Assembly: GCA_000492175.2 (NCBI GenBank)
Contig: CP097573.1
Coordinates: 3,348,001 to 3,412,000 of the forward strand
Reading direction: 5' to 3'
DNA length: 64,000 nt
Source: Firmicutes bacterium ASF500
Lineage (GTDB): Bacteria; Bacillota; Clostridia; Oscillospirales; Oscillospiraceae
Every line of letters begins with the position of its first letter. The first letter of the stretch is position 1. Positions 58,505-64,000 of the stretch are shown here, piece by piece. The notes under the pieces were generated by a model, which did no database searches, was not told the DNA's origin, and was given only the letters and a program-made list of their open reading frames with translations. The translations under genes were made by a program, and so were the position numbers.

Positions 58505-58930
58505 ATGAAAAGATTTGAACGATTTAACGAGATAATATTTGAATCCTACTGTATGAAATCTGTCCTCAACGCCATCAAAAAGGAACGAAATCGGAAAGAC
58601 GCGCGGGGAGAAGTGGAGCAGTCCCTGTCCACACTGACAGATGCGATATTGTACGCCTTGTCAACAGAGGATGATGAGATGATTCAGGCAGAGAAGCCGC
58701 ATCAAATTTTTTGCGTTCATGGAGGAAACATCCCTATTTATGATCCAAAGCTGTCCTGTGCTTTGTCCCACCTGATGCCCGCAGACCGGGAGATCGTATT
58801 GCTTTACTTTTTTAGAGAGCTGACAGACGAAAAAATTGCGCCGCTGGTACATATGAGCCGCCCAACCGTCTCCCGCCGGCGAAAAGCCGCTACACGGCGG
58901 CTGCGTGAATTGATGGAGGACACATCATGA
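58505..58930 (+). CDS. Element-encoded sigma-70-like factor
   Basis: 141 residues from ATG 58505. The C-terminal part (about 85-138) is a sigma region-4-like helix-turn-helix (MPADREIVLLYFFRELTDEK, IAPLVHMSRPTVSRRRKAA). The N-terminal part is helical and less clear. Such small factors sit next to recombination genes in Tn916- and Tn1549-like elements, and probably control excision. Overlaps the next gene by 4 bp (ATGA). Confidence 0.8.
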   Translation: MKRFERFNEIIFESYCMKSVLNAIKKERNRKDARGEVEQSLSTLTDAILYALSTEDDEMIQAEKPHQIFCVHGGNIPIYDPKLSCALSHLMPADREIVLLYFFRELTDEKIAPLVHMSRPTVSRRRKAATRRLRELMEDTS

Positions 58931-59169
58931 AATTAGTCCCTTTTGCCGTTATCCAAGAAGCCAAAAAATTTGACACCGAGGCTGTCGAATTTGTGTTCCG
59001 GCATTTTGCGGGCTTTATTGCCAGCAAATGCCAGAGGCACTACACGGACGAATACGGAAAAGAACGCTCTTATGTGGATGATGACCTCCGCTATCAGGCA
59101 GAAATCGCACTGTTCAGAGCTATCGCCGGTTTCCAATTCAGAGAACCGCCCGATGATTTTATGCCATAA
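58927..59169 (+). CDS. Conjugative-transposon helix-turn-helix protein
   Basis: 80 residues with the HTH_16-like pattern VIQEAKKFDTEAVEFVFRHF and DLRYQAEIALFRAIAGFQF, as in the small partner of the element sigma factor in many Clostridia elements. Both are probably made together as one split regulator of the recombinase region. Confidence 0.78.
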   Translation: MKLVPFAVIQEAKKFDTEAVEFVFRHFAGFIASKCQRHYTDEYGKERSYVDDDLRYQAEIALFRAIAGFQFREPPDDFMP

Positions 59170-59584
59170 CATTTCCGTTTGGCAGGAGTGCGCCGTGCGC
59201 GGCAGGACGCATCCCTGCGGGCCGGAAATGGCCTGTACCACTACAACTGAATAGGGCAATCAGATACATTCTGTATGCGCGGAGCCGGGCGGCGGGTACG
59301 CAGGGAGACTCCCCCGTGAAAGGAGGCAGGACATCGGGAGGACGGAGCGAACAAGGCCAGCGCCGCAAAGCAGCTATGGCACAGCAGCGGGCCACGAACC
59401 GCATACAGGCATGATGATACTTGCGTCGGCTATGCGTCACAGCGTAGGACGCCCCGCCACGGGAATGGGGGGAGGCACGAAAATTCCTATGGAGCGGCTT
59501 TGCCAGCCGCCGTCTGAACCTGCCTTTGCTTTATATCGTGAACAACTGAATACAGCACCGCCCGACGGTGCGAAATTTGTCGAT
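59170..59584. other. Long noncoding region between regulators and tnpW
   Basis: About 415 bp with no supported gene although GC-rich. It shows short local dyads (e.g. GCGGCTTTGCCAGCCGC near 59501) and purine-rich AGGAGGCAGGAC-type stretches. It could hold promoters for excision, recombinase accessory sites or an RNA. I could not assign it. Confidence 0.45.
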
Positions 59585-59609
59585 AATGCGTCTCACCGTG
59601 AGACGCATT
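59585..59609 (+). repeat. 25-bp palindrome, copy 9
   Basis: Perfect arms, centre CCG, T run after it; only 10 bp from copy 10. Confidence 0.92.
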
Positions 59610-59619
59610 TTTCATTGGA

Positions 59620-59644
59620 AATACGTCTCACGGTGGGACACATT
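59620..59644 (+). repeat. 25-bp palindrome, copy 10 (degenerate)
   Basis: AATACGTCTCA, centre CGG, right arm TGGGACACATT: two outer mismatches and one U-G-type pair. It lies 8 bp before the AGGAG site of tnpW. Confidence 0.8.
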
Positions 59645-59667
59645 TCACAAAGGAGTGTGCTTGACAA

Positions 59668-59829
59668 ATGGCAAATGCAATCCGAACGGCACAGCCGGGA
59701 ATAAAGACGGAGATTAAGATCGGCAATACGACCTACATAGTAGGCGGGTATTTTGCCCCCCAGGGTGTCACCGTTTCAGAAAAAATAAAGCGTTTACTTG
59801 ACAAGGAAACAAAGAAAACTGTTGTCTGA
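59668..59829 (+). CDS. tnpW: TnpW-family small transposon protein
   Basis: 53 residues: MANAIRTAQPGIKTEIKIGN, then TTYIVGGYFAPQG and a basic VSEKIKRLLDKE end, the TnpW pattern of Tn4451-type and Tn1549-like elements. AGGAG site before ATG 59668. Function unknown; always found just upstream of the serine recombinase genes. Confidence 0.85.
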   Translation: MANAIRTAQPGIKTEIKIGNTTYIVGGYFAPQGVTVSEKIKRLLDKETKKTVV

Positions 59830-59841
59830 AAGTGACAAAAT

Positions 59842-59870
59842 TTGCACTTTCTCTTGACATTTGATATAAT
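59842..59870 (+). promoter_or_regulatory. Promoter of the serine recombinase genes
   Basis: TTGCAC (59842-59847), 17 bp, TATAAT (59865-59870). Flanked by GTGACA and TGTCAC half-sites (about 59832 and 59876) that may serve a regulator. Confidence 0.7.
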
Positions 59871-59918
59871 ATACTTGTCACAAGGAATGAAACGGTGACT
59901 GCCGGATAGGAGGCTATG

Positions 59919-60362
59919 ATGGATAGGCAGTCAAACAAAATCACAGCGGTATATTGCCGCCTCGCCCATTATGATGATGATATGGACAGGGCCACCGCCT
60001 GGAATCAAATGGATCAGCTAACCCGGTATGTTTCGGAACAGGAACTGGCAACCCCAGAACTGTTTTGTGATTGGGGCTTTAGTGGCCTTAATGACAAACG
60101 CCCGCAGTACCAACGCATGATCCGGGCGATAGAGGCCGGAACGGTTTCTGACCTCGTTGTGCAAGACTATTCCCGCCTGGGGCGCAACACTCAGATGTGC
60201 AGTAAATTTGTTGAGATTTTTCTGCCTCGGCATGGCGTCACATTCCATGCAGTTAAAGACAGCATCATTTACACTCCACAGGCGTTGAATGAGCTTGCGG
60301 CCCAGCGTGAAGCCATCTATGCTCTTTTCCAGCAGATGCGGCGGGAAAGGGGACGGCGATAA
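59919..60362 (+). CDS. Small serine-recombinase-like protein with Ser-to-Ala change
   Basis: 147 residues (ATG 59919; 59916 possible), covering only the resolvase N-terminal domain: VYCRLAHYDDDMDR, GFSGLNDKRPQYQRMIRAIE, DLVVQDYSRLGRNTQMCSKF. The nucleophilic serine sits in the YxRLS motif of this family; here it is Ala (RLA). It thus probably cannot cut DNA, and may act as a directionality or assembly partner of the large recombinase, whose gene starts on its stop codon (TAATG). Confidence 0.78.
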   Translation: MDRQSNKITAVYCRLAHYDDDMDRATAWNQMDQLTRYVSEQELATPELFCDWGFSGLNDKRPQYQRMIRAIEAGTVSDLVVQDYSRLGRNTQMCSKFVEIFLPRHGVTFHAVKDSIIYTPQALNELAAQREAIYALFQQMRRERGRR

Positions 60363-61990
60363 TGGCGGCATACACAAAAAACCTTGCAGAAAAATGGACG
60401 GCCCTTTATGTCCGTCTCTCCCGCGACGATGAGAACGAGGGGGACAGCAACAGCATTGCCCACCAAATTGAAATCCTCACCAAATATTGCAAAGACCACG
60501 GGATAACCCGGCACAAGATTTACAAAGATGACGGATTTTCCGGCACGAATTTTAACCGACCCGGATTTAAGGAAATGCTTTCCGATATTGAGGCCGGACT
60601 GGTGGGGGCAGTCATTGTTAAGGATATGTCCCGGTTTGGCCGCAACTATCTGGAGGTGGGGCTATATACGGAAATCCGCTTTCCAGAATTGGGCGTTCGC
60701 TTTATCGCCGTCAATGACGGAGTGGACAGCGACGATCAGATGGGCAATGACTTTACCCCGTTCCGTAATATCATAAATGAGTGGTATGCAAAAGATACCA
60801 GCAAAAAGGTACGGGCGGTTTTCCGCAATAAAGGTATGTCTGGCCAGCGGCTGGGCGGCATTGTTCCGTATGGGTATATCAAAGACGAGACTGGACAACT
60901 CGTAATTGATGAGGAAACCGCCCCCATAGTCAAGTTAATTTTCCAGCTTTGTGTTGAGGGCAATGGCACCGGGAAGATTGCGAGAATACTCAAGGAACGT
61001 GAGATACCCACTCCTGGTACTATCATCTTCCAGAGGACAGGCCGGGCAGGGAGATACCACCCCGATAATCCTTGTTTATGGCGTGGTGAGACTATATCGG
61101 GCATTTTAGCGCAGGACGCCTATTTAGGACAGACAACGAATTTCAAGTATTCCAAGCCCTCATTCAAGAGCAAAAAAATCGCCCGTAATCCTCCCGAAAA
61201 ACGTATGCTCTTTGAAAATACACATCCAGCAATTATTGACCCTGATACCTGGGAAATCGCGCAAAAAAACAGAGAGCAACGGAAACGGCCCATGAAGCAG
61301 GACGAGATCGGATTGTTTTCTGGATTGGTTATCTGCTCTGATTGTGGAAAGCGGTTATATCATAGTCGTGGAATTTCCACAGCGCATGAACGGGAGAATT
61401 ACACTTGCGGTACTTACCGCCGCTTTAGCAACCGATGCACCGCACACTATATCCGCGTAGTAGTTTTAGAAGAACTTGTATTGCAAAACTTACAGCGGGT
61501 TGTGGCCTATGCGCGGGAGGACGAAGATGAGTTTGTCCGGCGCGTGATAGAAAACAAATTGGCTGTTCAGCGCACGGAACAGGAGCAATCCAAAAGAAAG
61601 CTGGAGAAGCAAAGGCGGCGTATTACGGAATTGGACGCAATTATACAGAGACTTTATGAGGACAATGTGACAGGTAAGCTGACAGACGAACGATTTGCCA
61701 AACTGTCCGCAGCCTATGAAGCGGAGCAGGCAGAATTGAAACAGTCCGTTGAAAGTCTGAGCGTCATTGTAGAGGCATCCGAAGCGCAGGCTGTCAATGT
61801 CAGAAGTTTTCTGAAAATTGTAAAGAAGTACACCGAGCCGACAGCGTTGACTCCCCAACTCCTGCATGAATTTGTGGACAAGATCGTTGTCCACGAAGCC
61901 GACAAGTCCAGCGGCCACCGCATCCAGCGGATTGACGTACACTACAACTTTATCGGGGAGGTTGATTTTTCCCCGGAATTTCGCAGGTAA
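60362..61990 (+). CDS. Large serine recombinase (TnpX/TndX-like integrase)
   Basis: 542 residues. Resolvase domain (about 10-160) with nucleophile in LYVRLSRDDE and the active-site arginines in DMSRFGRNYLEVG; recombinase domain (about 180-290); zinc-ribbon (LFSGLVICSDCGKRLYHSRG with a second Cys pair in CGTYRRFSNRC); coiled coil (about 390-470); and a DUF4368-like C-terminus (QLLHEFVDKIVVHEADK). It should integrate and excise the 26.9-kb element through the GAAAGCCTTG cores. It lies 75 bp from the right end. Confidence 0.93.
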   Translation: MAAYTKNLAEKWTALYVRLSRDDENEGDSNSIAHQIEILTKYCKDHGITRHKIYKDDGFSGTNFNRPGFKEMLSDIEAGLVGAVIVKDMSRFGRNYLEVGLYTEIRFPELGVRFIAVNDGVDSDDQMGNDFTPFRNIINEWYAKDTSKKVRAVFRNKGMSGQRLGGIVPYGYIKDETGQLVIDEETAPIVKLIFQLCVEGNGTGKIARILKEREIPTPGTIIFQRTGRAGRYHPDNPCLWRGETISGILAQDAYLGQTTNFKYSKPSFKSKKIARNPPEKRMLFENTHPAIIDPDTWEIAQKNREQRKRPMKQDEIGLFSGLVICSDCGKRLYHSRGISTAHERENYTCGTYRRFSNRCTAHYIRVVVLEELVLQNLQRVVAYAREDEDEFVRRVIENKLAVQRTEQEQSKRKLEKQRRRITELDAIIQRLYEDNVTGKLTDERFAKLSAAYEAEQAELKQSVESLSVIVEASEAQAVNVRSFLKIVKKYTEPTALTPQLLHEFVDKIVVHEADKSSGHRIQRIDVHYNFIGEVDFSPEFRR

Positions 61991-62064
61991 AAGAAGTAAC
62001 AGCATGGCGCCGTTGCACCAAACTGTTACTTCCCTCCGAAATATCAAAATGTTCTTTATGCGTG

Positions 62065-62074
62065 GAAAGCCTTG
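62065..62074 (+). other. attR: Right attachment core of the mobilizable element
   Basis: GAAAGCCTTG, direct copy of 35209-35218. Everything to its right up to 62131 is RIT terminal repeat. Confidence 0.88.
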
Positions 62075-62131
62075 ATTTTACTGGCTTTTCGCTCCTCTTC
62101 TCGGATTATTTTTCTCCTCGGATAATGCGCC
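62075..62131 (-). repeat. RIT right terminal repeat, outer part
   Basis: 57 bp equal to the complement of 32083-32139, the displaced outer part of the RIT right terminus. Confidence 0.93.
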
Positions 62132-62438
62132 TTATCCGAGATCTCAGATAAGGCGCAATTATACACCACCCAGAGGTTGGTGCATTGCGTTCTCCGAAGG
62201 CTCCTCGCCGGAGGGCTGTGATTTTCCGCAGTCATAGTCTGCTCCAAATCATACAGGGGACGCTACGCTTCCCCTGCGCTGGCTGCCGCCAGCTACCCTT
62301 TTGTGGACTTGCCCTCTGGGGACACCTTGCGCTGCAAGCTGTTCCCAGCCGACAAGTTTCATAAAATATGCTATCTTTTCGATAGGCGATGAAGTATAAT
62401 GAAGATGACAACAAATTAGAAATTGTAGAGGTTAATTT
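62132..62438. other. Intergenic region right of the RIT terminus
   Basis: About 300 bp with no supported gene. Holds a dyad GCGCCTTATC/GATAAGGCGC (62128-62157) and GC-rich sequence common in Clostridia mobile elements. A -10-like TATAAT (62396-62401) before the hydrolase gene lacks a clear -35 box. Confidence 0.45.
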
Positions 62439-63233
62439 ATGAAAATCATATCATTGGTAGAAAATAGAACGAAATCAGATTGTATGGTAAAACATGGACT
62501 ATCACTTTATATCGAAACAAGGACACATAAAATTTTATTTGATTTAGGTCCAGACAATACATTGTTTGACAATGCAGTTAGAAGAAATATTGATATTTCA
62601 AAGGTGGATACGGTTATTGTTTCACATGGGCACTTTGACCATGGAGGTGCTTTGAAAAAGTTTTTAGAGGTCAATTCTTTAGCTAATATTTATGTACAGA
62701 AAGAAGCTTTTGAACCACATTACAGCAAAATTTTATTTTTTAAAATACCTGTTGGAATTGATAGTAAACTCAAGTCAAATAGACAGGTGATACTGTTGGA
62801 TGGCGATTATAAAATTGATGATGAATTATCATTGTTTACAGTGAGTAAAACAAATAAATTTTATTCTCCTGCTAATAATGCTCTTTATGGTGAAAATGGA
62901 AAAGATAATTTTAGACACGAGCAAAATTTGATTATTTCAGAAAATCAAGTAGTACTTATTATGGGGTGTGGACATACTGGTGTTGTCAATATAATGGAAG
63001 AAGCAGAAAAGTATAAACCTGATTTTTGCGTTGGAGGTTTCCATTTATTCAATCCGCTCACAAAGAAAACAGTGTCAAAAGAATTGTTAAATGGCATTGT
63101 AACGGAACTTCAGAAATATAAAGATACTGAGTTTTATACTTGTCATTGTACAGGGAAGAAAGCATTTGACTATTTATCTCATCAAATGAGTAATATGCAC
63201 CATATGTCTTGTGGTGAAAGTGTTGAAATTTAA
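62439..63233 (+). CDS. Metallo-beta-lactamase-fold hydrolase
   Basis: 264 residues, AT-rich. The zinc site motif is VSHGHFDHGG (about 64-73), followed by IMGCGHTGVVNI (His) and CVGGFHLFNP, then a late HCTGKKAF, an order seen in the dihydropteridine-synthase-like/MBL group conserved in Clostridia and archaea. Cytoplasmic, substrate unknown. It lies outside the RIT and next to a relaxase gene, so may be cargo of a third element. Confidence 0.82.
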   Translation: MKIISLVENRTKSDCMVKHGLSLYIETRTHKILFDLGPDNTLFDNAVRRNIDISKVDTVIVSHGHFDHGGALKKFLEVNSLANIYVQKEAFEPHYSKILFFKIPVGIDSKLKSNRQVILLDGDYKIDDELSLFTVSKTNKFYSPANNALYGENGKDNFRHEQNLIISENQVVLIMGCGHTGVVNIMEEAEKYKPDFCVGGFHLFNPLTKKTVSKELLNGIVTELQKYKDTEFYTCHCTGKKAFDYLSHQMSNMHHMSCGESVEI

Positions 63234-63513
63234 TATTTTAGAAAGTTAAATTCTAATTTTTATCATTCTTTCACCGCCCATCTTCTTGCCCTTCGGACAA
63301 GAAGCATCCCTCGCTTTCAGCTCGGTCAATTCAAGTTTGTTATTCCACACACATCGGGTCAACTTGCCCCGAACTTTTATAACTAAATACCCGCCGCCCA
63401 CACAGCGGCACACCGAGCAGGAAATCTGAAAAAGGTCTCCTGCTTTTTTTCTGCCCAAAATGAGGTGGTAAAACGCCACCCCATCCACCAATTACCGAAA
63501 GGAGGGACACGAA
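63234..63513. other. Intergenic region before the third relaxase
   Basis: About 280 bp, no gene supported. Contains short dyads (e.g. CTTCTTGCCCTTCGGACAAGAAG around 63283) and a T-run (63443-63450). Being directly upstream of a MobQ-type relaxase it is a candidate oriT region. Confidence 0.45.
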
Positions 63514-64000
63514 ATGCCCTGTCCACACAACGAAATCACGATTGTGCAGCGCAGCCAGCGGCAGTCTGCGGTTGCTGCCGCTGCTTACCAAAGCGGCGAA
63601 AAGCTGTTCTGTGAATACGACCAGCAAGTGAAGCACTACCCGGAAAAGCGTGGTATCGTCCACAATGAAATCCTGCTCCCGGCAAATGCCCTGCCAGAGT
63701 ATGCAGACCGCAATACCTTATGGAACGCTGCCGAAGCGGTTGAGAAGCAATGGAACTCCCAGCTTGCAAGGCGGTGGGTGCTTACCATCCCCAGAGAGAT
63801 ACCGCCTGACCAGTACGCTGTCCTTGTCCGGGAGTTTTGTAAGCAGCAGTTTGTTTCCAAAGGCATAATCGTTGACTTTGCCATCCATGACCCCCATCCG
63901 CCGGGACACAATCCCCACGCCCATGTCCTGCTGACTATGAGGGCAATGGACGAACATGGGAAATGGCTTCCCAAGAGCCGCAAGGTTTATGACCTTGATG
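63514..64000 (+). CDS. MobA/MobL (MobQ-type) relaxase, partial
   Basis: First 162 residues, running off the window. AAGGAGG site before ATG 63514. Starts MPCPHNEITIVQRSQRQSAV with the AAAAYQSGEKL block holding the likely nicking tyrosine; the HUH-type histidines are in HDPHPPGHNPHAHVLLT. This family differs from the two relaxases at 21.7 and 48.6 kb, so a third, independent mobilizable element begins here. Confidence 0.9.
   Translation, partial: MPCPHNEITIVQRSQRQSAVAAAAYQSGEKLFCEYDQQVKHYPEKRGIVHNEILLPANALPEYADRNTLWNAAEAVEKQWNSQLARRWVLTIPREIPPDQYAVLVREFCKQQFVSKGIIVDFAIHDPHPPGHNPHAHVLLTMRAMDEHGKWLPKSRKVYDLD

Larger units (their letters stand above)
35209..62074 (+). mobile_element. 26.9-kb mobilizable element inserted in the RIT terminus
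   Basis: Bounded by direct 10-bp cores and containing, left to right: a leader terminator, repA, a ParB-like gene, PAPS-reductase-like, DUF3560, DUF3846, ArdC, LPD28-like genes; an IS4-family insertion; an AT-rich cargo operon; mobC, relaxase, pcfB; an ArdC-like pseudoenzyme; a methyltransferase; a surface/sortase/adhesin module; sigma and HTH genes; tnpW; two serine recombinases. The gene order matches Tn1549-like conjugative elements, but the block from coupling protein through VirB4 and topoisomerase is missing. All element genes except none run rightwards. Ten 25-bp palindromes occur only here. Confidence 0.88.

Noticed and set aside
36307..59644. CRISPR-like array
   Set aside because: Repeats are palindromic but widely and irregularly spaced (10 bp to over 5 kb), with genes between them and no cas genes.
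1..64000. tRNA or rRNA genes as integration targets
   Set aside because: No cloverleaf-like or rRNA-like sequence was recognised by eye next to any element border; a tRNA scan would settle it.

Overview
The window looks like part of the chromosome of a moderately GC-rich, anaerobic, gut-type Clostridia. Oscillospirales relatives of Flavonifractor, Intestinimonas or Lawsonibacter are the best guess. The guess rests on a Rex redox regulator, several S-layer-homology (SLH) proteins, a sigma-54 controlled amino-acid-type catabolic cluster, and layer upon layer of Clostridia-type conjugative and mobilizable elements. I saw no rRNA, tRNA or CRISPR array.

Layout. (1) 1-5.7 kb, host genes: a leftward operon of ECF-type sigma factor, anti-sigma factor and a frameshifted secreted repeat protein; rex coupled to an SLH protein gene; a tiny Cys/Gly/Asn-rich membrane peptide; diaminopropionate ammonia-lyase. 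(2) 5.96-7.62 kb, an IS1182-family insertion sequence next to a very large SLH-anchored polysaccharide lyase family 8 protein (7.6-12.9 kb). (3) 13.6-19.3 kb, a catabolic cluster: a HAL-fold lyase without the usual Ala-Ser-Gly triad (frameshifted near its 3' end), the two subunits of aconitase X, and a 3-hydroxyacyl-CoA dehydrogenase-like enzyme. They are preceded by a -24/-12 promoter, an inverted repeat that may be the enhancer, and a divergently placed PAS/AAA+/Fis activator. (4) 19.4-20.9 kb, TetR regulator, transposase scraps and the 3' end of a TRAP-type permease. (5) 20.9-29.5 kb, a decayed conjugative element: mobC, relaxase, PcfB, VirB6, PrgI and VirB4. It has lost its coupling protein, carries pieces of IS21 elements, and its virB4 is cut by the 5' part of a group II intron. 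(6) 29.6-32.0 kb, small accessory genes (HTH, TnpV, SMI1/KNR4). (7) 32.1-35.2 kb, a Recombinase-In-Trio (RIT) element with three overlapping tyrosine recombinases and 91-bp terminal inverted repeats. (8) 35.2-62.1 kb, a 26.9-kb mobilizable element inserted inside the right terminal repeat of the RIT element. (9) 62.4-64 kb, a metallo-beta-lactamase-fold hydrolase and the start of a third relaxase gene.

The 26.9-kb element has a left module for maintenance (RepA, ParB-like protein, PAPS-reductase-like protein, DUF3560, DUF3846, ArdC). An IS4-family insertion and an AT-rich four-gene cargo operon come next. Then follow a mobilization module (MobC, relaxase, PcfB), a DNA methyltransferase, a surface module (signal-peptide/TM protein, class D-like sortase, CAP-SLH adhesin), and a right-end recombination module (sigma factor, HTH, TnpW, two serine recombinases). 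It has no recognisable coupling ATPase, VirB4 or VirB6, so it should depend on another element for transfer. Ten copies of a 25-bp palindrome with arm AATGCGTCTCA are scattered only through this element, nearly all just upstream of a ribosome binding site. Their variants keep base pairing when read as plus-strand RNA, one is read through in frame inside a gene, and one is the target of the IS4-family insertion.

The most unusual points are this dispersed palindrome system, the exact reconstruction of the element's empty attachment site from the opposite RIT terminus, the uncharacterised AT-rich cargo operon (45.1-48.1 kb), and the sigma-54 catabolic cluster.
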